A DNA stretch of 64,000 nt from Rubrivivax sp. Lineage in GTDB: Bacteria; Pseudomonadota; Gammaproteobacteria; Burkholderiales; Burkholderiaceae_C. Location: the NCBI GenBank assembly GCA_022842595.1, contig JALHPF010000005.1:95281-159280 (forward strand), written 5' to 3'. The notes under the pieces are model-generated. The model saw only the letters and a list, made by a program, of their open reading frames with translations, was not told the DNA's origin and searched no databases. Shown here piece by piece: positions 25,849 to 34,294 of the stretch. The translations under genes and the position numbers were made by a program. Every line of letters begins with the position of its first letter. Positions within the stretch are counted from its first letter, which is position 1.

Positions 25849-26212
25849 GCGCGCAGGGTGACGCAACCCGAAAGCCCCTGCCGCTGGTGAAGGAACCCGC
25901 GGCGCGCCGTCTGCGCTGATCGCTGGCCACCCGGCAGGCGGGCTTTCGGGCTGGACCCCGCGCGGCTGCGGGGCGGCGATGCGGGGCCTGGCGCATGGAT
26001 TGCCCGCGTGATGGCTTGGTAGAAGCGCGGGCGCGTCGCCCCCAGCGCACCGAAGCCTTCTCGCTTCTGGAGCCGATCGGCCGGGGCCCCGCCTGTCGGC
26101 GGTTCCTGCGGAAAGCCCGTGCGCAACAGCGCTTCGTCGCATCGAGCTCGCAGCGCAGTCCGCGCCTGCCTAAAGTGCAGTCATCGAATCGCAAACGCCA
26201 ACGGACATCATC
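25849..26212. other. Divergent intergenic region
   Basis: The region lies between the minus-strand polyhydroxyalkanoate gene and the plus-strand small protein at 26213. It contains a GC hairpin (CCCCGC with GCGGGG) but no promoter I can define and no credible gene. Confidence 0.4.
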
Positions 26213-26362
26213 ATGACCACCCACCAAACCTCGACCCTCTTCTCCCTTTTCGGCGCCGCCATCATGACGATCGCGATGCTGGCCGGCGTGAGCGGCTTGG
26301 CCACCAGCGAGGCGGCCAGCGCGCATCTGGCCCACGCCGCGGCGAGCTCCGCCAAGGCCTGA
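26213..26362 (+). CDS. Small hydrophobic protein (49 residues)
   Basis: A complete short frame from ATG at 26213 encodes a threonine-rich start, a hydrophobic core (FGAAIMTIAMLAGVSGLA) and an alanine-rich tail with histidines. It looks like a single-pass membrane or exported peptide of the kind common in Burkholderiales genomes. There is no clear ribosome site and no partner, so confidence is moderate. Confidence 0.45.
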   Translation: MTTHQTSTLFSLFGAAIMTIAMLAGVSGLATSEAASAHLAHAAASSAKA

Positions 26363-26438
26363 GCGTCGTCCGGGTCGCCGCCTGAACGCCCGGGCTGTGC
26401 GGGCGTTCGCGCTTCGGCGATCCACGTCTGGCTCCGCG

Positions 26439-27134
26439 TCAGCTTCCCTCGCGAGCCATCCTGGCATGCCGTTCGACCTCCTTCGCGCTCGGCGCGGTCT
26501 GGGCGAACGACCCGACTAGCAACTCGCCGGCAGTGGCCGCGGCACCCTGCAGGATCGACTCGTCGTTCCAGTTCAGGCTTTTCAGCGTGAGAGAAGCAAC
26601 GTGCTTGCGGGGCGCATTGAACGTCGTTGCGATCGGGCCGTCGGCCGGCTGGTAGGGTCAGTGGGTCTCGACGATTTCGTAGGTCCGGCGGCAGGGCAGC
26701 AACTCGAGATCCTTGCCTTCGAAGCCGTCACACAGCAGCCGCACAGAAGTCGGCAGGCCGGCCTCGTTGTGCAGCTTGTCGCGCACGAGCCGGAATGCGC
26801 GCAGGTAGTTGGTGACCTCCTCGACATCGGCAGTATTCGCCAGCACCTGGCCGGCCTCGTCGTCGAAGAGGTCGGTCAGCGTCGCCTGGGTGCCTTCGAT
26901 CTGCGAAGTGAGCAGCGCCTCCTTGCGGATGGCGCTGTAGAGCAGCCAGTCGACCGAAGGCACCAGGCCAGCCAAGCCGGCCAGCCGGGCCAAGGCCATC
27001 TCGGCGCGGTGGTTGCCGGTGGCGTGGATTTCAGCCGCCAACGGCGGGTCGGCCGGCGGCAGCGGGTGGGGCACGAACGCCTGCACCGCCTCGCCCAGCG
27101 TGGTGGTGGTGATGGTGGTGCCGGTGGTGCGCAT
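26439..27134 (-). pseudogene. Broken Fic-family gene: Fic N-terminal domain joined to a foreign tail
   Basis: From ATG at 27134 the frame encodes 158 residues. They match the Fic N-terminal domain: FVPHPLPPADPPL, then RKEALLTSQIEGTQATL and EVTNYLRAF. It stops at 26658 before the Fic core, so the AMPylation motif HPFxDGNGR is absent. Beyond the TGA the same frame continues to 26439 with an unrelated sequence (NAPRKHVASLTLKSLNWND). This looks like a deletion that fused two genes, followed by a nonsense mutation. The last residues before the stop (RRTYEIVETH) already appear to belong to the second gene. Confidence 0.65.
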
Positions 27135-27168
27135 CGTATGAAAGCCAGCTTGAGACGCCGACGTTCAT

Positions 27169-27186
27169 ATTAAAGCGATCTTTAAT
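27169..27186. promoter_or_regulatory. AT-rich palindrome upstream of the broken Fic gene
   Basis: Arms ATTAAAG and CTTTAAT surround CGAT, 35 bases before the Fic start. In this GC-rich DNA it stands out as a likely operator or promoter core. Confidence 0.4.
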
Positions 27187-27291
27187 TAGAGGGAAGGCAG
27201 CGCAAGCAGGTTTGCAGGGCGTCCCGCGGCGGCGCCCGCCCGTCAGCCCGTCCATGTGCGCGCGCGTTGGGGTTGCTCTGTGAACTTCCGC

Positions 27292-27714
27292 TTACTCCCC
27301 CATCACATGCAGCGCCACTTCCCGCCGATGCGGCCGAAGCCGGTGCTCCCAAAGGTAGATGCCTTGCCACGTGCCGAGCACGGGTCGCCCCTGGCTCACG
27401 GGAATCGACAGCTGCACGGCGGTCAGCGCTGCGCGCACATGCGCCGGCATGTCGTCGGGGCCTTCGTCGCGGTGGCGAAACAGCGGGTCGCCATCGGGAC
27501 CGAGCCGGGCGAAAAAGCGTTCAAGATCGGCCCGCACGTCCGGGTCCGCGTTCTCCTGGATCAGCAAGCTGGCCGACGTGTGCCGAACGAACAGCGTGAG
27601 CAAGCCGTCGCGCAAGCCGCTGGCAGCAACCCATGCGTGCACCTCCTCGGTGATCTCGTGAAGGCCACGTCCCTTTGTGTGGACGATGATCGTGGTGTTC
27701 AGCTGTCGAAGCAT
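27292..27714 (-). CDS. yjbQ: YjbQ/UPF0047 family protein
   Basis: The 140-residue protein covers the UPF0047 fold: HTKGRGLHEIT near the start, LFVRHTSASLLIQENAD with conserved His and Asn, and a C-terminal GRPVLGTWQGIYLWEHR segment. The family has been linked to secondary thiamine-phosphate synthase activity, but the physiological role is not firm. ATG at 27714 (MLRQLNTTI) is the family start. It lies just left of tRNA-Phe copy 3. Confidence 0.85.
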   Translation of the reverse strand: MLRQLNTTIIVHTKGRGLHEITEEVHAWVAASGLRDGLLTLFVRHTSASLLIQENADPDVRADLERFFARLGPDGDPLFRHRDEGPDDMPAHVRAALTAVQLSIPVSQGRPVLGTWQGIYLWEHRLRPHRREVALHVMGE

Positions 27715-27905
27715 ATGCCAAGCATAGCCAGAGCTCATCGCCTGCTGCCTGAGTGACACTCGCTTGTCAGGTTAGCCAGCGGACTGCACACAGCACACGC
27801 GAAGCACGCGCGCTAAGCCGCCTTGGCGAAACCATGGACATAACCGGCCTGCCCGTACCGCCGTGAACCCAGCACCCGTGCGGCTTTCCGCGCTTCTTGC
27901 GGTAG

Positions 27906-27920
27906 CGCCCCAGGCCACCA
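27906..27920 (+). repeat. tRNA-Phe 3'-end fragment (copy 3)
   Basis: The last 15 bases of the tRNA (CGCCCCAGGCCACCA) are present, followed by the same flank. It is the shortest of the three copies. Confidence 0.65.
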
Positions 27921-27928
27921 AGATTGCG

Positions 27929-27962
27929 AGCCCTTGATCCTTCACAGGATCGAGGGCTTTTT
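27929..27962 (+). terminator. Intrinsic terminator after tRNA-Phe fragment (copy 3)
   Basis: Arms AGCCCTTGAT and ATCGAGGGCT are followed by five T residues, as in copy 1. It would stop plus-strand transcription reaching the TIR locus from the left. Confidence 0.75.
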
Positions 27963-28068
27963 GCATCTTGGACTTCGCTCCCCGCTTGGTTCGGGATACC
28001 GAGCAGGTACGCCATGAGTCCTTCTCAGCATGCCGGTACGAGTCGATGGTCCACGACTTCATCGAGCT

Positions 28069-28479
28069 TCACCCCGGCAGGTCGTCGCCGCCCTCGAGCC
28101 TGCGTGCTTCCCGCTCGAAGTGGTTGTCGATGTACGGCCGGCGAGCTTGGAGCAGTTGCCAGGCGCTGCTGCCGAGATAGAGCACGAAGAACAGCAGTCC
28201 CCACCGCTCGTACTGCGCCACGTGGACCCGTTCGTGCGAGCGCAAGGCGCCGTGGCACGCATGCGTGCGCGCCAGCACGATGTGGCCCAGAGTGATCGCG
28301 CTGAAGGGCAGCCGTGCAAGCAGCCTTGCGCCAGGGAGCCGGTCGCTGTCGAACGCCACCTCGATGACGCCGGTGACGCGCCGCGCCGATGCGCCGGCGG
28401 CGGAAAGCAGCAGCGCAGGCAGCGCGCCCACCGCCGTGCAGGGCCCTTCGGGTGCTCTCGCGCCGAAGGACGGTTGCAC
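28069..28479 (-). pseudogene. Second, 5'-truncated copy of the HExxH small membrane protein gene
   Basis: From 28069 to about 28442 this is a near-identical copy of the gene at 25096-25509, including SHERVHVAQYERWG. Homology ends abruptly inside the first hydrophobic helix, and the frame continues into foreign sequence (QPSFGARAPEG) with only a GTG start at 28479. The native N-terminus is lost, so function is doubtful. The shared block includes the tRNA-Phe end and flank, so the unit of duplication is about 540 bases. Confidence 0.6.
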
Positions 28480-28791
28480 TCACAAAAGCGAACAGTCGAG
28501 GCTTCAGGCCCACGTCCTGGGTCGAACGACCGTTTCCATACGGGTTGAACTCACCAAAGCGACCTTCTGCAGACATGGACCCCATCCGTCGCGCCGTCGC
28601 AGACCGGACATTCGACAGGCGGCGCCATAGGCTACAGCGGCGATATCATCCGAGTGAGCCAAGGCAACACTCCTGCGGTTCCATGCCCCGCCATGCGGGC
28701 AGCGTGCGCGACACAATCTGCGCCAGGTAGTTCGCTTCCATCGATGTGCACCCCAGCCAAGTCTTCAGGTCGTCGACAAGGGAAGGTTCAG
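28480..28791. other. Leader region of the TIR operon
   Basis: The frame of the 157-residue gene is open upstream to 28654, but that part is cysteine/proline/serine-rich without coding character. I see no clear promoter or repeat. Confidence 0.4.
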
Positions 28792-29265
28792 ATGGGATAT
28801 CCGAAGGACTTGCCGGGACTCGCACAGAGTGCACGAAATCTGTCCAAGGCCATCTTCGAAGGGGAGCCCACGGAGACGTGGGATCTTCTCTTTCCGCGCG
28901 AACCGAGCCTTCGCGCCAGGCGAATGGCATGGCAAGAATTGAGCGTGCCGTACTGCATGCTCTTGTTCCTCGTCAGCGTGCATCGCAAGCTCGAACCCGA
29001 GAACTACAAGGCTTGGCATGCAGCGATCCTCTCGCCTTTTGTCGGAAAGCCCTTTTCGGGGAGCCCGGACTTTGAACCGGCGATCAACGCATTCATGAAA
29101 CTCGTCTATCACATGGGCGAGTCAACCAAGCAGCAACAAGACTCCTTCGTCTCCGCGCTGCAGTGGTTCTGTGAAGATCTAGGCGCCGACGAGGAACGAA
29201 CCATCAAGCTTGCGGCTCGGGTGTTCGTGGGGATGAGCCAGTCCGTGGACGCGGAAATCGCCTGA
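28792..29265 (+). CDS. Hypothetical protein paired with TIR effector
   Basis: The 157-residue helical protein has a start at ATG 28792 with GGGAAGG six bases upstream. It contains PYCMLLFLVSVHRKLEPENY, a hydrophobic but probably buried segment, and an acidic C-terminal half (CEDLGADEERTIKLAARVF). There is no signal peptide or enzymatic motif. It lies 13 bases before the TIR gene in the same direction, so it is probably its regulator, sensor or antitoxin-like partner. I do not recognise a family. Confidence 0.6.
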   Translation: MGYPKDLPGLAQSARNLSKAIFEGEPTETWDLLFPREPSLRARRMAWQELSVPYCMLLFLVSVHRKLEPENYKAWHAAILSPFVGKPFSGSPDFEPAINAFMKLVYHMGESTKQQQDSFVSALQWFCEDLGADEERTIKLAARVFVGMSQSVDAEIA

Positions 29266-29278
29266 TCGGGCGTACCAG

Positions 29279-31105
29279 ATGACCGAACCGAGAACCAAGG
29301 TCGTCATCGACAACTCCTCCGTCGCGGGCGCTGGTCGGGCGCTCTACGAGGCGGAGCCGGATCCATTGGATATCGCGGGACTCGAGCATCTCCTTCTATC
29401 CTTGTTGTTGTCGGACGAGGTCGTCCTCGACGGGTCGTCGCGGCGCATCGGCATCCAGGCGCATCACAAGCTGCCAGAGCCCTTCCGGGCCATGGCGGCA
29501 AAGGGTGTCGATGCGACCTGGACATGGCATTTGGCCTTTCCTGCGCTGACGAAGCTGGGGCCGATCACGGACATGTACGTCAAGAACAAATACCGGGCCA
29601 TCGATGCGATCGCTCCGTACCTTCTCAGATACTTCTCTCGTGCCGAGCAGAGCGAGTATCTGTTCTCCAAGGTCCCCAGCATCTACCGATCATCCGCGCA
29701 CTTCGACTGGTATGCGTTCGAGCAGGCGGAAGCCCGGATCAGGGATGCGGATCCCGGCTTCCAGGCCAGCGATGCCGCGTTTGCCTGCGCGCTGTACGCG
29801 TGGCGGGGCCTGTACTACTTCGAGTTCGCGAAAGAACAGGGCCTCACCTACTTGCCAAGTCCCGAGCGAACCGCTTTCATCGAGCGGATCGCGATTCCTG
29901 GAGCGCGACTGGTGAACCTGAGTACCGTCGACATTGCGCGAATCGCCGACCTCCTCAGCGAACCGCGCGTCGAATTGCTCGAGTCCAGCTTCGCGAGCGA
30001 CCAGACTCTAGAGTTCGTACTTCCGCCGGTGGTGAACCTGCTGGTGGGAGAGGCGAAGACCAGCCGAAGCGAGGTGGTCGACCGATTCGTCGAGTTGCGT
30101 CTCTCGAAGGAGGGCAAGGCGCTGCGGCGTTGGTTCGCGCGATACCTGCGAGCCTATCGGTCCGGTGACTTCGTGATGCTCGGATCACTCACGGGCGAGT
30201 TTCGCGAGTCTGTCGAGCGAGCGTTTTCCGAATGGGGCGCCGCCGGAGCCCCGCAAGGTGGTACTTGCATCAAGCCGAAGCTTCCGTTCCAGGGCGTCAG
30301 GGTCCCGAAGACCTTGAAAGGCGAGGCGTCCAGACTCCTTGCAGGGATCTTCGAGAACAAGAGCTTCGACATGCTGATCTCGCAAATCGTGCGCCGGTCC
30401 GTGGATGCAACCCAGTGGCACGAGAGATTCGCACAGCTGTCACCGATCGCCGATGCACCAGATCGGGTCACGTGGGTCGTCAAGGACGACTCGCCGCTTG
30501 TTGCGCTGGCAGAGCAGCAGAGCCGTTCGCGCATGAAGACCGAGTCCGCAGTGGACCAGTCGGCCTGGTATCGGACGGGGCGGCCGTGGACGCCGGCCGG
30601 AGGCGGGCCCGCCCACACTGCCGAGACCCAGGGGTCGCAGTGCGCTGACGACGCCGAAGGCAGCGCTGGGAACTTCCGATACGACGTCTTTATCAGCTAT
30701 AGCCACTTGGACAGCGAATGGGTGAACGGCGAGTTGCTGCGCAGACTCGAAGACGCCGGCCTGAAGGTTTGCATTGACCACCGGGACTTCGAGATTGGCA
30801 CTGCGAGCCTCCTCAACATGGAGCGTGCGGTAGATTCAAGTCGGCACACGCTGTTGGTACTCACGCCACACTTCGTGAACAGCGAGTGGACCGATTTCGA
30901 AGCGCTGCTCGTGGGAACGAAAGATCCCGCCGGGCGCCGGCGCAAGGTCTTTCCGCTGATGCTGGAGCGATGCAAGGTCCCACCGCGTATTGCGATGTTG
31001 ACTCACGCGGACTTTGTCAATCCCGCCGCGCGCGACGGGGAATTCTCTCGCCTGATCGGCCAATTGCGCGGATCGCGGGCTTCAAAGGAAGTGCGTAACG
31101 TTTGA
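29279..31105 (+). CDS. TIR-domain effector with a large unknown N-terminal region
   Basis: The protein has 608 residues. Residues 465-598 form a TIR domain: YDVFISYSHLDSEW, VCIDHRDFEIG and SEWTDFEALL with Glu541 at the NADase position. The first 440 residues match nothing I know. They open with KVVIDNSSVAG, a hydrophobic strand followed by Asp that recalls PIN-like folds, and continue as a mostly helical region with RYFSRAEQSEY and RLSKEGKALRRW. A low-complexity glycine/proline linker precedes the TIR domain. It forms a two-gene unit with the gene at 28792. By analogy with other bacterial TIR systems it may degrade or convert NAD when triggered. The trigger would be sensed by the N-terminal part or the partner. 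Confidence 0.75.
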   Translation: MTEPRTKVVIDNSSVAGAGRALYEAEPDPLDIAGLEHLLLSLLLSDEVVLDGSSRRIGIQAHHKLPEPFRAMAAKGVDATWTWHLAFPALTKLGPITDMYVKNKYRAIDAIAPYLLRYFSRAEQSEYLFSKVPSIYRSSAHFDWYAFEQAEARIRDADPGFQASDAAFACALYAWRGLYYFEFAKEQGLTYLPSPERTAFIERIAIPGARLVNLSTVDIARIADLLSEPRVELLESSFASDQTLEFVLPPVVNLLVGEAKTSRSEVVDRFVELRLSKEGKALRRWFARYLRAYRSGDFVMLGSLTGEFRESVERAFSEWGAAGAPQGGTCIKPKLPFQGVRVPKTLKGEASRLLAGIFENKSFDMLISQIVRRSVDATQWHERFAQLSPIADAPDRVTWVVKDDSPLVALAEQQSRSRMKTESAVDQSAWYRTGRPWTPAGGGPAHTAETQGSQCADDAEGSAGNFRYDVFISYSHLDSEWVNGELLRRLEDAGLKVCIDHRDFEIGTASLLNMERAVDSSRHTLLVLTPHFVNSEWTDFEALLVGTKDPAGRRRKVFPLMLERCKVPPRIAMLTHADFVNPAARDGEFSRLIGQLRGSRASKEVRNV

Positions 31106-31194
31106 CCTGCATGCCATGCCGACGAGTATCGGCCGCGGCCTGCAGGTTCAGGGCAACGAGACCCGCGCGAGCAGCTTGCGCGCAAGCTCAGAAG

Positions 31195-31974
31195 TCATGT
31201 TGTCGACCCCTGGGTGCTTCTGACAAACCGGGACAGATGGAATGCAATCAGCTGCACGTCTTCGTTGCGCAGACGAAGCGGTTCCTGCTCCAGGAAAGAA
31301 GGCAGAGCCTTGGGCTCCAACACCCACACCTTCTCTCTGCTTGACGCCGCCTGCTCGACGAACCAACCAGGGAAGACGACGACTGGGAAAACGCCAACGG
31401 TGCGGCCCGTACTCTCCAGGATGAGGGTGCGTAGCCAGGAAGCCTGAGCGCGGGCCTGGGTGACCGGGTCGCGATCGGGCACGTGACCAGCGGCCGTCAA
31501 GGTTTCGCCATTGAAGACAACCCGGGCATCGCCGCGAGACGGCTTGCTCCAGGTTTTGGTTTCCACGGTGAAGACACCCGCAGGTCCCACCAGAACGTGA
31601 TCAAGATTGAACCGCGGGCCGACGACGTCGTGGAAGACGCGGTAGCCCCGCGATCGCAATCCAGCCAGATATTCCCCGACGACACGTTCGCCTTCGATGC
31701 CCTGCCGCAGCCGCTTCAGCTTCGGCAACGCCCGCCAGAGCTTCCAACCCGCTAACGCGGCAAAAGAAGCGGCGACGGCGCTGACAAGCAGCGGGGTTGG
31801 AGGCGACTTCGTGACGTATCTGAACCATTCCAGTGCAGCGGTGGCGATCATGAACACGGCCAGCATCAACCACGGTTCGATTTTGTCGTCCCAAAGTGCC
31901 TTGCGTTCCTCCGAAAGTGACTGCCCAGGCAGTCGCAACGGTCGGTCTTTGATTGGCGAACGAGCTTCCCTCAT
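31195..31974 (-). CDS. Membrane protein with NERD (nuclease-related) domain
   Basis: The 259-residue protein has two hydrophobic helices, at about residues 33-50 and 60-80. A cytoplasmic NERD domain follows: GERVVGEYLAGLRSRGY, then FNLDHVLVGPAGVFTVETK with the acidic and E-x-K residues of the PD-(D/E)XK-like core. NERD domains are thought to be nucleases or nuclease-derived and occur in defence islands and plasmids. It converges with the TIR gene. The substrate and role are unknown. Confidence 0.75.
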   Translation of the reverse strand: MREARSPIKDRPLRLPGQSLSEERKALWDDKIEPWLMLAVFMIATAALEWFRYVTKSPPTPLLVSAVAASFAALAGWKLWRALPKLKRLRQGIEGERVVGEYLAGLRSRGYRVFHDVVGPRFNLDHVLVGPAGVFTVETKTWSKPSRGDARVVFNGETLTAAGHVPDRDPVTQARAQASWLRTLILESTGRTVGVFPVVVFPGWFVEQAASSREKVWVLEPKALPSFLEQEPLRLRNEDVQLIAFHLSRFVRSTQGSTT

Positions 31975-32137
31975 GGAATCAGATCGTACTGGGCGTTAGC
32001 GGGCCAGGACCCTTGCATTGATGAGCGTGGTGGCCACGCCAGCGCCAAGCATGCTTGACCGGGCGTGGACAGCCACCGAAACTTCGTCGGGCCGCGTGTT
32101 CGCGGCCGGGTCGCCACGGGCGTGATCCGCGAGCTCG

Positions 32138-32761
32138 GTGTCACAAGGAGACAGCCGCCTGGCCAGTTGGTGCTTGACCATCCGCGACGCCGAACCGCCG
32201 GCAGCCGGCATCTACCGGGGGCTGCAGCGCATCCGTGGCACGACCCAGGTGGCCACCCACAACTTCAGGCCGCGACGCGACAAGCCGGACGGAACTGCCT
32301 TCTTCGTCCACACCGGCCAGGCTGCGACGAATCATCAGTACCCGCATGTCAGCGTGATGATCACCGGCGCGCTGTTCCAGCGCGCCGGCCTGCTGTTCTT
32401 CAGCAGCAACGAGTTTCATGTCTCGCTCAGCGATTCCTACAAGCTCTTCTACAGCGTGGTGGACGGCATGTACCAGCGAGATCGAGGTCAGGGTTCGCTG
32501 CTGGGCCTGGACACCATGGCCCAGATGGCCGACACCTTCATCCGGATGGTCCGGCGCGACATCACCGCCGGCATCACGCCCGAGCGCCTGGCCCAGGGCC
32601 GGCGCGACCTGGCGCCCGAAGACTCCTATGGCCAGCCCATCTGGGTGCGCGAACAAGCCGAACGCCAGGCCGTCGAAAACGACCAGGGCCGTCTGCGCCA
32701 GATCGTGCGTCGGCAAGACGAGGCCTGGGCCAGCCAGTTCGAGTGGCCCGACGCGCGGTAG
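32138..32761 (+). CDS. Hypothetical protein, family not recognised
   Basis: The 207-residue protein begins at GTG 32138, the first start in its frame; the ribosome site is weak, so the true start is uncertain. It has FFVHTGQAATNHQYPHVSVMITGALF, a segment suggestive of a globular alpha/beta core, then an arginine- and glutamate-rich helical C-terminus. There is no signal peptide or membrane helix. Composition supports coding. It lies at the edge between the accessory region and the likely chromosomal backbone. Confidence 0.5.
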   Translation: MSQGDSRLASWCLTIRDAEPPAAGIYRGLQRIRGTTQVATHNFRPRRDKPDGTAFFVHTGQAATNHQYPHVSVMITGALFQRAGLLFFSSNEFHVSLSDSYKLFYSVVDGMYQRDRGQGSLLGLDTMAQMADTFIRMVRRDITAGITPERLAQGRRDLAPEDSYGQPIWVREQAERQAVENDQGRLRQIVRRQDEAWASQFEWPDAR

Positions 32762-32815
32762 GCCACCCAGGCCCTTCGCGCCGGCCCCGGGCCACCGGCT
32801 TCAGCGCCCCGCCCT

Positions 32816-34234
32816 TCAGGGGCAGGCAGGGTCTGGCGCCTGCGTATCGCTCACGGCCGCCATGGCGTCGATCTGCTTGACCGAGGCATTGCAGAGCGGT
32901 TTGCTGCGGTCTTCCAGGCGTTTCAGCAGGTCTTCGGGCAGCCACTGGCGCTGGGGTGGGCGGGTCGGGTCGCCGTCCCTGGGCAGGGTGGCCAGCACCA
33001 GGGCGGCGGTGCCGGTGGCCAGCGGCGCGGCCATCGACGTGCCCGACCAGGTGCCCCAGCCACCGCCCGGCACGGTGCTGATGATGGCTTCGCCGGGTGC
33101 GGCCAGCTTGATCCAGCCGCCGGAATTGCTGAAGGCGGCCAGTTGCTGCTGCGCGTTGCCGGCGGCCACGGCGCGGGTGCCCTTGACCTCTTCGGCGGCG
33201 GGGTAGATGCGTTCGTCGGCACTGCCGCTGTTGCCCGCGGCGGCCAGCACGGCGGCGCGGTGGCCCAGTTCGCAGCGCAGGCGGTCGTCGTCGAAGCCGG
33301 GGTCCTCGTAGTCGTCATCGTCGTCGCCGAATTCGCAGCTCACGAGTTCGGCCACCGTTTTCAGCAGCGCGGTCGGCCGGGTCGTGCCCAGGCTCAGATT
33401 GACGAGATGGGCGCCGTCATCGGTGCGCGGGTTGCCGTCCGGGTCCACGGCCCAGGCCAGGGCTTCGGCCAGCACCCAGGCGTTGCCGCGGCCGGCTCGG
33501 TCCAGCACCCGTACCGGCATGATGCGCGCGGCCGGCGCGGCCAGCGCCACCAGCCCGGCGACATGGGTGCCGTGGCCCCAGCCCAGGTCGATGCGGCTGC
33601 CTTCTTCGGCCGGGTTGGCGTCGTCGTCGACGAAGTCGCGGCCGAGCAGGCTGCCGTCGGCGCGGCGTGCCAGCACGCCGGCCAGCGCCGGGTGGTCGGC
33701 GTCGATGCCGGTGTCGAGCACGGCCACGCGCACGCCCTCGCCTCGGCTGCGGGCATGGGCCGGGCCCAGGCGCAGGGTCTGCGGCGCCCATTGCGTGCCG
33801 AAGGTGCCGGCGTCGCCGCCGATGGCCCATTGCGAACTCCGCCGGCCCTCGGGGGTTTCGCTCAGCACATTGGGCTCGGCGAACTTCACGCCTGGCGTGT
33901 TGCGTAGCGCATCCAGCATCGCGTCCAGGTTGCCGCCGCCGCGCAGCCGCAGCCGGTAAATGGGCCGGCGGCCGAACTGGTCCAGCACGGTCAGGCCAAG
34001 GGCCGTGGCGATGGGGGCGATGGCAAAGCCGGGTTCCAGCTGCACCACGACTTCCGGGCCGACCCGTGAAACCCGGCCCGGGCCGGCGCCAGTGGCCTTG
34101 CTGATGCCTTCCGGATTGCTGGCCGGGTCGAGCCCGGCGTCGATGTCGGCTTCGCCGCCGCCGCAGGCTGCCATCAGCAGGCTGGCAGCCAGGGCGGTCG
34201 CGCGGATGGGCATGGAAGTGGAAAGCGGGTGCAT
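32816..34234 (-). CDS. Subtilisin-like (S8) serine peptidase lipoprotein
   Basis: The 472-residue protein has a lipoprotein signal peptide with lipobox LLMAAC, so it should be anchored in the envelope. An inhibitor-like prodomain leads to the S8 catalytic domain with Asp in VAVLDTGID, His in GHGTHVAGL, the oxyanion Asn in AAAGNSGSA and Ser in SGTSMAAP. An acidic insertion with two cysteines (EFGDDDDDYEDP, LRCELGH) lies between the His and Asn motifs and could bind calcium. ATG at 34234 fits the signal peptide. The gene is last in an operon with the TPR-CHAT protein and an ECF sigma factor. Confidence 0.85.
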   Translation of the reverse strand: MHPLSTSMPIRATALAASLLMAACGGGEADIDAGLDPASNPEGISKATGAGPGRVSRVGPEVVVQLEPGFAIAPIATALGLTVLDQFGRRPIYRLRLRGGGNLDAMLDALRNTPGVKFAEPNVLSETPEGRRSSQWAIGGDAGTFGTQWAPQTLRLGPAHARSRGEGVRVAVLDTGIDADHPALAGVLARRADGSLLGRDFVDDDANPAEEGSRIDLGWGHGTHVAGLVALAAPAARIMPVRVLDRAGRGNAWVLAEALAWAVDPDGNPRTDDGAHLVNLSLGTTRPTALLKTVAELVSCEFGDDDDDYEDPGFDDDRLRCELGHRAAVLAAAGNSGSADERIYPAAEEVKGTRAVAAGNAQQQLAAFSNSGGWIKLAAPGEAIISTVPGGGWGTWSGTSMAAPLATGTAALVLATLPRDGDPTRPPQRQWLPEDLLKRLEDRSKPLCNASVKQIDAMAAVSDTQAPDPACP

Positions 34235-34294
34235 GGAGCTCGTCCTGAGTGCTTCATCGGTGCCCACAGAGCGCGGGCGCTGCGCATTGATACA

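Larger units (their letters stand above)
27715..28068. other. Junction region with tRNA-Phe flank copy 3
   Basis: Unassigned DNA leads up to the tRNA-Phe end at 27906. After that come the terminator and downstream flank shared with copies 1 and 2. There is no gene. Confidence 0.6.
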
